Of a stretch of DNA of 64,000 bases, positions 36,001 to 46,600 are shown in pieces (position 1 is the stretch's first letter; each line of letters begins with the position of its first letter). Source of the DNA: Apostichopus japonicus (Eukaryota > Echinodermata > Holothuroidea > Aspidochirotida > Stichopodidae). The DNA lies in the NCBI RefSeq assembly GCF_037975245.1, contig NC_092577.1, positions 30,373,898 through 30,437,897 of the forward strand, in the 5' to 3' direction. The notes under the pieces were generated by a model. That model made no database searches. It was not told where the DNA came from and saw only the letters and a program-made list of their open reading frames with translations. The translations under genes were made by a program, and so were the position numbers.

Positions 36001-39000
36001 AAATTTATCTCCCTTTTCACTATAATATGTTTTATCCAGTGTCATTGACATGCTTTTCTCAAGGACCGGCAAGAAAAAAATATTAGATTACATCTCGAGA
36101 GAAAAACAAGTCCACGTCGGTTGCTACGGTAACTCAGTTGCGATAGATATGATGAGGATGATTAAACGATGATCTAAGGGCGCTGTTCGGGAATGGTTTC
36201 GAAGATCGATCGAGACCCGTTGTTATCAGAGTAAGAGAGACTGTTGTACTTTGTTAATGTTATTTAAAGTTTCAAAAACAATGTAGTGAGTTCAGCTTGA
36301 AATGTTAATATTTAAATTATAGCCAATTACCCAAGCTTAAAGGGTGTGAAGACTCGCGCACAACGAAACGTCTCATGCTGGTTTCGAATGAGGTGTAACA
36401 GAAGTGTTAGACACCACCATCGATCCCAGAAAATACACACACAGCTTGCTACCGTCGGTAATTAGACACTAGTGTACAGTCAATACATACAGCTACGGTC
36501 AATACCCACAACACAGTGTACATAGCAGCGATGGACATCTCAGGTCTAGATAAAAGATAACAAGGTATCACGTTTTATTACAGTCTGCATTTTGTAGCGA
36601 CAAGAAGAAAACTTCACTTGCAAGCAACAGAAAGTTAATTTTTTCAGAGCGGGGCAAGCGGTTTGGGGCGAGTCTTCAATGACTTTAAAGGGGGACACAA
36701 CCCCAACCATCATCTTTAGCTTATATGTACAGACATCTTTGTACAGAACGATTCCCCCAAACAGATGAGGAGCTTAAATGGTCTTCCCTTTGGGAGATAT
36801 CCTAGTTTAGAAAGTCATGTTCAGGGAGTTGTCATTTTGTCATTCTGTGATGTCATAGTACCACTAGATCTGAAACCATTTCACCTTCTCTTTGTTCTAA
36901 GTTTAATATTTTCAAGGTGGAAGGTCAACTGGTTTGACCCCGAATATCATCGCTTTGTCATTAGGTCATGCGACCAGCTTTAGTATTTCGGATTTCCATC
37001 ACAGAAGGTAAGTATTACAAGAAATAGAGATAAACACAATATGATTGGAGCACATGTGGCTCTATGATGTCATATTTTGAGCTTGATAGACACATTCAAT
37101 CTGGAATAAAATCTTTCTTAGTAGCTTTTTGGGGACATTGTTCTTGACTGCTGTCTCTATCGCAGATACCAGTAATGGTGGTTGAGTTTGTGCCATCTTG
37201 AAGTTTGAAATAAGCCATGGAAGTATCTGAGGGTTTTGTAAAGCGTCATATTTGTTGCTTTCATGTTTCGATTTTGTCGTCAGTTGGGCTAAGAATTCAA
37301 TTTGCAATGAAAGTTAATAAAAACAAATGATTTGCCACAAATTTGCTACAGTGAGGGTAACCATTAATATTCAATAATGTTATTTGGGTGTAATAAGTTC
37401 TGTAATTTCTGCTTAAAAACAAAATTGCTAGCTGTTGTACAAATCTGAATAAGCTATTATGTAAAGATAAACAGTGGTGATAGAAGAAGGTCCAACCTGG
37501 TGGGGGGAGAGGGGAGGGAGGGGACTAGGAGAGGAGCCACAAACTTTAAGGGAAAGTGGGACATGTGACTTTCCATTCTGAAGGAGCAAACCACACAGTT
37601 ATCTCATAAATATGATAGAAAATAAATTATCTGTGTATTCCCTATCATATATTCCAGGATTTTGACATTCTTTAACAAAAGGGCCCTCTTCATACCATTT
37701 TCGAAAAGCACGTTTTTCTTGATCTCTCAACAAAAGTGTGCTTTTCGATAACAAGAGGGCAATATTTAATAAAAAAAATTTAAAGTAGTCTGTTGACCCA
37801 AACGGGGGAGTCTTATTTATGGAAATGAGCACCATATTATACAAAACTGGGGAGGGGAGTGGTGGTCATTTTCCCCTGTGCTTTTAGGTAACTAGAAGGG
37901 AACAAAAGAACATGATTTATAGAATTACAATGTTAGGTGAAGAAACTTGCAGACTATCAACACCAACCTCTTCCGTCTGGAACGATCCTATTGACGAGGC
38001 CATATTTCTCTGCTTCCACGGCTGTGATTGGTCGACCGGTCAAAATCAAGTCCATGGCTCTAGAGAGGCCGATGAGAGCAGGAAGCCGAACGGTACCCCC
38101 GTCGACTAAAGGCACGCCTATTAATGAGAACGGGGAAACAAGTTGATTGGGGAGAGTGATTTTTACTGCAGGTAATGGGAAGGCTATCCAGAAAAGACCC
38201 TTTTGTCCACTGATTTGTACACTGATTATATGTGGAAATGTCCGCATATTCCTCCCTTTTGTCCACTATTACATGGGACATGTCCGCATATACCTCCCTT
38301 TTGTCCAGTGGTTACATGTGGACATGTCTTTCATATACCTCCCTTCCGTCCAGTTGTTCCATGTGGACATGTACGCACATTCCTCCCTTTTGTCCACTGA
38401 TTACATGTGGACATGTCCACTTATTCCTCCCTTTTGTCCAATGATTACATGTGGACATGTCCACACATTCCTCCCTGTTGTCTATTGATAACGTGGTCAT
38501 GTCTGCATATTCTCTTTTGTCCACTGATTACATGTGGACATGTCCGCAATATACCTCCCTTTTGTCCAGTGGTTACATGTGGACGTGTCCACATATTCCT
38601 CCCTTGTGGACGTATCTGCATATTCCTCCCTTTTGTCCAGTGGTTACATGTGGATGTGTCCACATATACCTCCCTTTTGTCAATTGATTACATGTGGACA
38701 TGTCTCACATATAACCTCCCTTTTGTCCACTGATTACATGTGGACATATAGGCTTATGTCCCTTTTAATATTGTTTAGACTATTCTCTTTGATCAAGATA
38801 GGTATGAAGTTATCAAGCACTTGCTTTTGGTCAATACTTTAAAATAGACAAGTTGAAAAGAATTCCTGCAATTGGAACTTACAGGTTTTTTATTTTTTTC
38901 TGAAGTACCAACCTTAAGTCTGATCGAATTGCCAAGTCCTTTCTGCTAAAGGTCGATCTTTATTCCCCTCAAAGTTAAATTAAATTTAAGTAAAATCAAG

Positions 39001-42000
39001 TTGAATTGCTAACTGTTTTCAACATCACTTTTCTTGAGGTTTTCAAGTTTTCAAACTATAACTCGCAAAACATTGCAGATCGTGAAATTATAGATAACAT
39101 ATCTCAGAGAGAGGGAGGAAAAGATGCCTTGAGGTTGTCGGCCATAACATGTTTGTTGAAGTTTTGTATCTGAGCGACCATTATTTTCGTGTATCTAGCA
39201 TATTTGGCGCACTACTGGACAATGTAATAAATGATGGTGGCACACTTACCGAATCTTCTGCAGAAGATACCAAAGGTTGTGCTTTCATCTGCCACTCTCA
39301 TATCACACATCATGGCAAGCTCCATGCCACCTGCCACCGCATATCCATTGATGGCAGCAATCACCGGCTTAGTAAACATCATCTTTGATGGACCCTATCA
39401 GTCAACAAAAAACCTTTTTAAGAAATACATATAATGGTGACCAATGTGAGAAATGTCTAGCTAATTTACTAATAACTAATTAAAGCATCAGAAATAAGTA
39501 AAATATTTTTAAAATGATAACACAAAAACAAAAGTAACCACCTACCTTGTTTAATTATTATTCAAATAAAACAATTGGAACTTTTGTCATGGTAACCACT
39601 AATAAAATATGCAGTGTATGAGACAAATGGCTTCGGTATGCATTCTTCACTCGGGTGGAGAGCAAAAACTCAGCATTAAGCGCTTCGTCATAAGTTTTGA
39701 AAGTACAAACAAAATTTTGTTGATTATTTAAAGATAGTTAAGATCATCTACCATTGGATTGGCATACTTCAATTTATCTCTCACTTACCATTGGGGCATA
39801 TGGAACTAATTGATCTCTCAAGGAAGCACCTCCAGAGGCTATTTCTGTACCCTTCGAGAGTTCCTTTAGGTCGTAACCAGCACAGAAGACGCCATCTACA
39901 TTAAAAGATTACACACAGGTATTTAATTAAGCAGCTTTCCAGTTTGATTACTACTTTCTTGTCATTTTTAAAAACTTGTACATCAAGGGTTGTTCAAAAT
40001 GAAAAATAAAATAATTTTAATTTTTTTTTCTCATTATTTTTTTCTTAATTGCAATACAAACAATATCCTTACTAGTATGACATCCTTCCTAAGACAATTT
40101 ACAAACCCCATTTTTCTCGCTTGGATATGTAATATCGAGGGTAAGTCATGGCATGGGTCACTCAAGGTAAAGATAACTGCCGTGCATACATTTTGAAGAA
40201 CTTCTTTTATACAAAAGATGCAAAAACCCAATCGCAATTTGCCAATTCTTTCCACAAAGCCCCAAATTAACTAACTCACAAAAGAATCGATCGACAAAAA
40301 CTGCACAGGGGCGACTCTGAATAGGTTCAAGAAAATTTGGTTCCAGGTGGGGTCTTTGAACCATGAACCGAATCGGTTGTGGGGATGAAGCTACAGTATG
40401 TTAACTTCTGCATGGCGAAACATATCAATGTTAGGAAGTGTCTCGGAGCAAATCTAAAGAAGGAGAGGCAGTACAGCCAGGCTCACCTGTTCCATAAAGA
40501 ACTGCTACCCGGGCATCCTCGTCGTCCTGAAAGGCGTGGATTGCCTTCTTCAGTTCGACTCCTGTCTCGTTACTAACGGCATTCCTCCTCTCGGGTCTGT
40601 TTATGCAGATGAGAAAGACTGGACCATTCTTATCTGTTTTGACTAACTCTAGAATAAAAATGTAAACCAAAAGCACAGAACATTATAAAAAACGTTATAA
40701 AATTGGGTTACAAATATTGTCTCATGTTAAATAACAATATTTGTATATATATATGACAACTTCGACAAGAAAGGTTTAGAAAGAATAAAGTCCAGGATAT
40801 TTTGTAATTCTTTTAATAGGCTGGACTCAGACAAGCATAAACAGTTGAGGCAAAAGGAAGTAATACTACCATCTTATACACACAAAAAAAGGTACTCAGC
40901 AAAACTAAGTATATAGTATACACATAATGAATGGTTATGAGTGCAATAGTGCAAATATTTCATGAGTTGAAAGATGTAATTTGTTCTATTCAACGAGGCG
41001 CAGCCGAGTTGAATGGAACAAATTACATCTTTCAACGAATGGAAATGGAAACCATTCATTATTTGTTTTATACAACACCTTCAAATTTGGATATAATTGG
41101 ATGTAAAATGCACTCATGCAACAGATTGTTTTGAACAGACAGGTTTCTCTGCTCTCTTACCATTGAAAAAAGTGCTACCAAAAAAGTATAACCCATGGTT
41201 CTATTCCATAGAGTGCAATAGAGCGGTTTTTGCATGCAATCGCGAGCAACTGACCAATCAAATGGCCGGAATATAATTAGGTGTTGTATAATATAGAATA
41301 CCCTTCCAGTCATTTACCTTAGCTTGGAAGCATGTGAAATGTAATGTGAACACCATTCGCACCGAACATGTGTGTCCTGCACTTTGTCATTGAGCTGTTC
41401 AAGAAAAGATGCGTCCATCATAAGCTTGCCACCTTACTTATATCCTAAACATTAAATGTCAGAAATTGTGAAGTGTTTTTCTTTCTGATACCCTAGACAC
41501 GTGACAAGGAAATTCTGTTTACTACAACAATGCACAAGTGAAAAATTAAGTTTTACCTTCTATGAGGTAAAGATTTCAAGTTATGTTCTTGTCCCAAAGC
41601 ATGTGAGAAAACATCCATTTGGCCATCTTCTAAATAGATCTTTGCAAATGCGACATCGTTAGTTGCAAATTACTTGGGATGTTCCTGAAGCTATTAAAGC
41701 TGATAAGCTTCTCATGTTACTGGTACACTATAATATTCATGAAAAACATTGAAATCAATCACAATTTTAGATGGGGTGGTGACTTTATGATGACACCTAC
41801 AGTAGGCTTGAATGTTCTCCATACATTTTGTATAGGCCTAAACTGTAACCTATTTCCATGCAATAGTGGGTAATGGTGACTTGTTACTGTCGTAAGATTG
41901 TCACGGAAACCTTTTGAAAATGGTGAATCTGTATCAAGGCTTGCACCATAATTGTTTTTCTTTGTTTTATCTTTGCCATAAAGGATATATCTACATAAAT

Positions 42001-44115
42001 ATTTATTGTTTGTACAATAAATTTCAGGAGGGTATTTTGCCTTATTTTTAAATGAAAAATCCTCTGTTTGGGATTTTTACAAAAATATTTTTGCCTTTTT
42101 GCAAATTTCACATGTTTTGGAGCCTGGGTATTGTACTTCAAGGTCAATTGATTCAATACTGTGCAGATTTCAAATTAAACAAATAATATTTGCAATGTTC
42201 TGCCTGCTTACAATTTAATGCATTTAATTAATAGACATTAATACTATAAATGTCAATCAATACATACATGTACAGTTTGTACAGCACATGTGTACAGTGT
42301 GTACATGTACAGTGTGTATTTAATAGTGCTAGATGCAAGCATTGTCACTAATTGTCCTGATCCATATGGATAGCAACCAAACATGAAAGTAGTCCAGCCA
42401 TTTTCAATATGATACAGAAAGGTAAGTAATTAAATTTCTTCAAAGTATTTAAGGTTCTTCTCAAAGAGTAAAATTGCATTCATCATAGAGACAGTCTGGG
42501 ATGATATACAGTACAATAGCATTGCCTTTTGAATTGTATGAAAGTCTAACATTTTCTTTTGAATGTGTAAAAGTAAGTTGGCATGAGGTTTCGATCCTCA
42601 GAGCAGGATCTTCTTCAAAGGCTTTTTGAAGATGAATCTGGAACTTTTGTTTTGCTGGTCCTTCCTGTTTTTACATCTTCATCAAACTTATGAATTAGGT
42701 TAAAGATCAATTAATTACTGTACATATACCCATTAAATCCTTCTCAGCAATCAAAGCCTGTCACTTTCAGTGAACATGCAAAAAATATATTTTCAATGTT
42801 AGGTTGTACATTGTGTGATTTATATGTACAACTCTGGTTGGGTACTTTGTTTTTTTGTTTTTTGTACACTGTACTTTGAAGTGTTTCACATATGTTCTGC
42901 ATATTTATATTAATAATACATTCTGTTCATGTCTGTATTGATTGGCATTCATTTCATAGTAAAAGTCTTTTAATTAAGTGAATTAGACCAGAAGAATACA
43001 GAAAATTGTAAATATTATTCTGTGTATATGACATTAAAATCTGCACAGTATTGAATTTAATTACCTTCAAGTACAATATCCAGGCTCTACTTTGAAGTGT
43101 TTCACACATGTTCTGCACATTTGATTTAATAATCCATTCTGTTCATGTCCGTATTGTCTGGAAATGCTTGTTTCATGGTGTTCCAAGGCTCATACAATAA
43201 ATTTGGTAACTTTTAAAAGAGGTCGAACTACCAAATACTTTAAAATCTGGTGATGTAATATAGAATGATCCTAGACTATATTGTAGTAATTGCCATATGA
43301 ATAGTAAGCAATTTTTTTTAGGCCTAAAGGTTACATGGTAAGTTTGGTGTTCCCTTGTTTAAGGGTATCCTTGTATACATGGCAGTTTTACAAGTAAAAA
43401 TTTCTTTCTGACACAATCTGATCAAAACAGTAATGAAATATAGGCCTTGGTTATAGTAGTTGCATCGCAAACTAGACTTAAGACTCTGAGGAAAATCAGA
43501 GGGATCATCAGTTTTAAACATTTGTGCTCTCAGTATAAAATAAATTATTGAAACTTACATACATCGCCTCCTTTATGAATAGCCACAGAGCATGACTATA
43601 AATAGGTGTTCATAATAAGGTCTAGGCTAGGTCTAACCTAAGTTAGGGCCCAACTTAGGCTACAGGAAATTGAGTGCCTGCCTAGGCTAGGCCTACAGTA
43701 GCTACTAGAATGTCCATGGTCAATGTTTTAGACTTCCATTCCAGTGTGGGGCAAAAATATAACATAGAATTAAAGTTCAACAAAGTAACTTTTACAGCAG
43801 TACACATTGATAGCACATCACTTTCCATTTAACGTTTTATGCGATATAATTATTATAAGGTACTTTACCCAAACCACAAGAAAATTACGTGCCTTATTTT
43901 TTTTCGTGCAAGTGGTACTAGCATAAAGCAAGGCTAGTGAGTGTCATAGGGCTGGCCTAACTGGTTAGGTGCAATCGCGAAATTGCGAGATTTAGGCCAG
44001 ACAAACCTTGAGAAGAAGAGCTGCAAAGCCGTTGAGAAAGCGTCTTTACGTCAACTTTAGAACGGTAGGGAGCAAGCAGAGCAGAGTGAAGCTGTCTGAG
44101 GCGAGAACTTGCCAT
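32964..44115 (-). CDS. Crotonase-fold enoyl-CoA hydratase/isomerase family protein, 7 exons, 304 aa
   Basis: The coding sequence joins 44115-44007, 40648-40487, 39895-39789, 39394-39250, 38117-37968, 34364-34224 and 33064-32964 (915 nt including TAA). Every intron is GT-AG; intron 3 is phase 0 and the others are phase 1. Residues 1-36 are rich in Arg, Ser and Leu and resemble a mitochondrial presequence. The crotonase core starts with [10 protein letters not shown] (53-62). The CoA/oxyanion-hole motif FCAGYDL lies at 94-100 and [19 protein letters not shown] at 135-153, with E151 aligning to the first catalytic Glu of enoyl-CoA hydratase. The second catalytic Glu position aligns to C171 (FGIFCRRFG). 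VDGGTVRLP is at 179-187 and the C-terminal GAKRFA segment starts at 283. Family proteins act on acyl-CoA thioesters; the substrate here is unknown. The missing second Glu makes simple hydratase activity uncertain. Length fits the family plus a presequence, and no PTS1 is present. Confidence 0.93.
34224..34364 (-). CDS. Crotonase gene exon 6
   Basis: The exon runs from acceptor TTGTAG to donor AATG|GTCAGT and encodes residues 225-271. [16 protein letters not shown] is the usual helix after the LV-N-x-V motif, followed by ADRRSAYHS and a helical SLDEALQYE segment, which form the C-terminal trimerisation region in family members. The exon is separated from exon 5 by the largest intron, about 3.6 kb. 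Confidence 0.91.
36337..36688. mobile_element. TTAA-flanked MITE in crotonase intron 5
   Basis: The left end TTAAAGGGTGTGAAGACTCGC and the inverted right end TTAAAGTCATTGAAGACTCGC share GAAGACTCGC and the TTAA border. Almost the whole sequence recurs in inverted orientation at 49633-50000, including CTACCGTCGGTAATTAGACA and GATAACAAGGTATCACG. It is non-autonomous. Confidence 0.8.
37968..38117 (-). CDS. Crotonase gene exon 5
   Basis: The exon runs from acceptor TTAATAG to donor AGAG|GTTGGT and encodes residues 175-224. [27 protein letters not shown] and [12 protein letters not shown] are typical of the crotonase second half (the helix after the active site, the LTGR segment, and the A-E-A-x-x-x-G-LV motif). 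A second possible donor lies four bases downstream, but only GTTGGT keeps the frame into exon 6. Confidence 0.93.
38198..38750. repeat. Minisatellite of about 44 bp in crotonase intron 4
   Basis: About thirteen imperfect units contain TCCCTTTTGTCCACTGATTA, then ACATGTGGACATGTCC and GCATATTCC. Each unit holds the near-palindrome ACATGTGGACATGT. The array ends about 500 bases downstream of exon 4 and starts about 80 bases before exon 5. Frames through it read as Cys/Trp/Pro repeats and are not coding. Confidence 0.93.
39250..39394 (-). CDS. Crotonase gene exon 4 (central active-site helix)
   Basis: The exon runs from acceptor TGATAG to donor TTCG|GTAAGT and encodes residues 127-174. [19 protein letters not shown] is the most diagnostic stretch of the family, with GG providing the second oxyanion-hole amide and E151 as candidate acid/base. 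The following FGIFCRRF puts Cys at the position of the second catalytic Glu. Confidence 0.94.
39789..39895 (-). CDS. Crotonase gene exon 3 (oxyanion-hole loop)
   Basis: The exon runs from acceptor AATGTAG to donor CAATG|GTAAGT and encodes residues 91-126. [12 protein letters not shown] matches the AGxDL loop whose backbone amides hold the acyl-CoA carbonyl in crotonases. The rest is the variable segment before the central helix. It ends on a codon boundary (phase 0). Confidence 0.92.
40487..40648 (-). CDS. Crotonase gene exon 2
   Basis: The exon runs from acceptor TTCTAG to donor ACAG|GTGAGC and encodes residues 37-90. It carries the first beta-strand hairpin of the fold and the [10 protein letters not shown] motif, followed by an amphipathic helix ([18 protein letters not shown]) and the strand leading to the oxyanion-hole loop. 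Joining to exon 1 makes codon 37 GAG (Glu), and joining to exon 3 makes codon 91 GAT (Asp). Confidence 0.92.
40926..41293. mobile_element. Foldback/MITE-like element in crotonase intron 1
   Basis: The central arms GTTGAAAGATGTAATTTGTT... (40966-40994) and its complement (41008-41036) are 29 bases with one mismatch, around the loop GAGGCGCAGCCGA. A second nested pair, AATGAATGGTT / AACCATTCATT, lies at 40926-40936 / 41050-41060. A third weak pair, TTATACAACACCT / AGGTGTTGTATAA, lies at about 41070 and 41280. The outer boundary is uncertain. Confidence 0.7.
42120..43087. mobile_element. Inverted-repeat element of about 970 bp in crotonase intron 1
   Basis: Arms of 51 bases at 42120-42170 and 43037-43087 are inverted copies. 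Both contain GAGCCTGG, TATTGTACTT, and CAATACTGTGCAGATTT with scattered mismatches. Inside lie a TGTACAG-rich patch (42265-42320) and a dispersed repeat fragment (42561-42624). I see no clear target duplication. Confidence 0.65.
42561..42624 (+). repeat. Dispersed repeat fragment, copy 2
   Basis: Matches 15899-15958: GAATGTGTAAAAGTAAGTTG is shared almost exactly, followed by TTTCGATCCT, AGCAGGATCTTCTTC and AGGCT. Confidence 0.7.
42871..43179. repeat. Direct duplication of about 90 bp
   Basis: 42871-42960 and 43088-43179 share TACTTTGAAGTGTTTCACA, TGTTCTGCA, and CATTCTGTTCATGTC in the same order and orientation. The second copy starts exactly where the right arm of the 42120-43087 element ends. 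Confidence 0.7.
44007..44115 (-). CDS. Crotonase gene exon 1 (start codon, presequence)
   Basis: The exon encodes residues 1-36 plus the first base of codon 37. The ATG at 44115-44113 has A at -3 and G at +4, a good metazoan start context, and an in-frame TAA lies upstream at 44142-44140. The segment starts [14 protein letters not shown] and is basic and hydroxylated, as mitochondrial targeting peptides are. The donor is CAAG|GTTTGT. Transcript evidence could still move the start, but the upstream stop limits it to this exon. Confidence 0.85.
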
Positions 44116-44420
44116 TATGAGATGAAAAGAACTTGGTACTTAGCAGTTTACCGGACCTCGGTCATGATCGTGTGACACATTTAACCAGGGTCCTCACTCC
44201 TCAATAATATTAAACCCCTTCTTCACCAAATATGTGTAGCGCCCCGACAATTGCGCTCTTGTACCTGGTAGTGTCGGCTCAGGCAGCAACTCCCTGTTTA
44301 CAAGTCAAGAACCGGAGGGAGTCAGTAACCGGGGGTTACACTTGGAGCTGTATATAGTGGCGAGTCTATCCATATGCCTTTCCAAGATGGACAGTTAAAG
44401 CGATAAATGTTTACTTGGTT
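44116..44420 (-). promoter_or_regulatory. Presumed 5' UTR and promoter of the crotonase gene
   Basis: This stretch upstream of the ATG is more GC-rich than its surroundings and has no other feature. On the minus strand a TATATA at about 44356-44351 lies some 235 bases upstream of the ATG. CAACTCCCTG at 44288 resembles the core of the two hairpins at 2117 and 15265. The transcription start cannot be placed from sequence alone. Confidence 0.35.
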
Positions 44421-45417
44421 ACTACGGTAAGTAACGGCTGAGTTAATTCTGAATTTACTTAACGGACCGAGTGACTGGATAACAAACTAACATATTTGAT
44501 ACATTGAAATTGCCAAGTTATAATATCAACAAGCAATCTTCAAAACTCGCTGTAATACCCGGATATCCGGAATATGATCAAATCAATTCGCCGATTTATT
44601 CTAGTGACTGTCATCAAGAGCTTTTTTAATTTATTCATGAGACATTGGACGATATATTGCCAAGACTAAATATTCCGACTAACCTTTTTCTAGATAACAC
44701 GTGGAGAGATTTTCATCGTAGTTATTTTTTTTCATTAGAGGCCTGAAAAGTGGGGCATATTTTGTGCTACGTCCCTTACAGTATGGGGGCAGGCATGTCC
44801 CCCCCCCGGGTTCTACGCCCATGCCAATCTCAATCACCAACCGCTTCCTCGCCACAAATATACTTATGATCTGCATAGCCATATCTTGTTTCGTATATGA
44901 GCTGATTGGTTTGTTAAATATCAGTAAAAAAAAAACTTCCTGATAATCATTGATAAACAGTGGAGTCATTTTGCTAAATTTACAATATGAAATACCATGG
45001 ATCTACAAGCCGGACGGACATGGAAAGATTGACTAGTCTGAGCAATGAAAAAAATGGAATACTTCATGTACACTGTAAAACTATGCATATGACATAGTAA
45101 AACTTATATTCATACTTTGCGGGTTTAATACTTTAGAGTTATCCATGATGAAAAAATAACAATCAGTTACACTTTATGCACTTAATTAAGCTGACATTTG
45201 TCGGCATCTCAAATCTTCACCAGTACAATTTTGCTTAACTTATTTTCAACATGCTTTAAAATATATGGAAAGGAAACCACTTGGAGTGACCCTGAACTTA
45301 TATATCAATTCTTTCAATATTAAAGGAGCAATCCAATATCAATATAACTATAGGTCGTTTTGTATATTAAAAAAAATCCGAGTTTGCACCCAAGGCTACG
45401 GTTATCATAGATATAAC
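44421..45417. other. No recognisable gene
   Basis: A poly-C run is at about 44799-44807 and TTAAAGGAGC at 45320-45329. No exon is seen. Confidence 0.5.
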
Positions 45418-45610
45418 ATCGCTTCTCGGCCTTTTGGCTTAAGATCACGTGTAGTATCTGTTCCCTTTCGAGGGGAATGGTGATGCACACACGACGATGA
45501 TCACACAGTCACAGTCCCGATGCAAGGGGACTGGGGTTGAGAGCGGATCAGTCGTTTGGTAGTAATTGGTTTTCGTGCCCAGGTTCTTTCCTGGTCGAGT
45601 TTTTCTTATA
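45418..45610 (+). ncRNA. U2 snRNA 5'-domain-derived sequence (chimeric retroposon or pseudogene)
   Basis: The first 46 bases match the 5' end of metazoan U2 snRNA with one inserted T and one substitution. They start ATCGCTTCTCGGCCTTTTGG and include GTGTAGTATCTGTTC, which holds the branch-site recognition GTAGTA. After 45463 the sequence leaves U2: there is no stem IIa, no Sm site and no 3' stem-loops. It continues with a TTCCC/GGGAA hairpin and unrelated sequence to a T run near 45600. It cannot be a working U2. A U2-headed SINE or a template-switch chimera is the likely origin. The 3' boundary is approximate. Confidence 0.7.
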
Positions 45611-46194
45611 AAGTAGATATTACATCGTATACTCGTGATTTTCACGTTGAGAAGGAGCAGAAACTACATTTTGTTTGGTACAACAACTAATTTCTATATC
45701 TTGGTAATGATATCTATGTTCGTCATATATTGATCCAACGCGGCAGAGAAGGCCACTTCAGTGACCGGCCCACTGCCCCCCCCCCTGCCACCCCCTCAGG
45801 CATCTACTTCCTTGATATTTCACGGTCATTATATAGGCTGATATTATATCATAAACCTTTAACTCACGATATCTCAATGCAGCTGCATGACATTGGAATT
45901 TTAGGAATATAATTATACTCCGTTTGTATACACAACTGTATGTAAAAGCTATTAGTACATTCCAAGTTCAATATAAATGTTATTAATTAATCCAGTTATA
46001 ATAGGTAGTCAATGGTTTCGATTACTAATTAGCATGTATTATTTTTTCATGGTTTTTTGAAGGATATAAACACTAGAGGTCTTTGCCTTATGTTCGCAGA
46101 AAGTTTGTAGTAGACATAGATGATCGTAAGAACTTCTCTTCTCAGAGGGTTTGTGAACGGATGTGGATGATTTGCCTGAATATAGTGTCCATAC
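45611..46194. other. No recognisable gene
   Basis: A C run is at 45776-45785. No exon is seen. Confidence 0.5.
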
Positions 46195-46600
46195 TGAACT
46201 GAAGTGAACTGCAGTGAAGTGAACTGACGTGAACTGGACTGAACTGGACTGGACTGGACTGGACTGAACAGAACAGAACAGAACATAACTGCACTGAACT
46301 GAACTGAACTGGACTGAACTGAACTGAACTGAACTGAATAGAACTGAACTGAACTGAACTGAACAGGACTGGACTGGACCGAACAGAACATAACTGAACT
46401 GAACTGAACTGAACTGAACTGAATAGAACTGAACTGAACTGAACTGAACAGGACTGGACTGGACTGGACCGAACAGAACATAACTGAACTGAACTGAGCT
46501 GAACTGACCTGAACTGAACTCAACTCAACTCAACTCAACTCAACTCAACTCAACTCAACTCAACTCAACTCAACTCAACTCAACTCAACTCAACTCAACA
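46195..46600. repeat. Pentanucleotide array GAACT/GGACT then CAACT
   Basis: Imperfect 5-bp repeats: GAACT with GGACT and GAACA variants to about 46518, then an almost pure CAACT run to 46600. Within the first part a block of about 120 bp is itself repeated. Frames give Ser/Val/Gln/Phe repeats on the minus strand. Confidence 0.95.

Noticed and set aside
37062-37307. 81-codon minus-strand open frame in crotonase intron 5
   Set aside because: It looks helical, but including it would break the exact exon 5 to exon 6 frame join, and no family is recognised.
38198-38750. CRISPR array
   Set aside because: Units are contiguous and imperfect with no unique spacers, there are no cas genes, and the DNA is eukaryotic.
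38147-38842. Cys/Trp/Pro-rich repeat 'proteins' in several frames
   Set aside because: They are translations of the intron 4 minisatellite, open in several frames on both strands.
45418-45610. Functional U2 snRNA gene
   Set aside because: The match stops after 46 bases and the Sm site and 3' stem-loops are absent.
46047-46523. 158-codon Ser/Val/Gln/Phe repeat frame
   Set aside because: Produced entirely by the GAACT pentanucleotide array.
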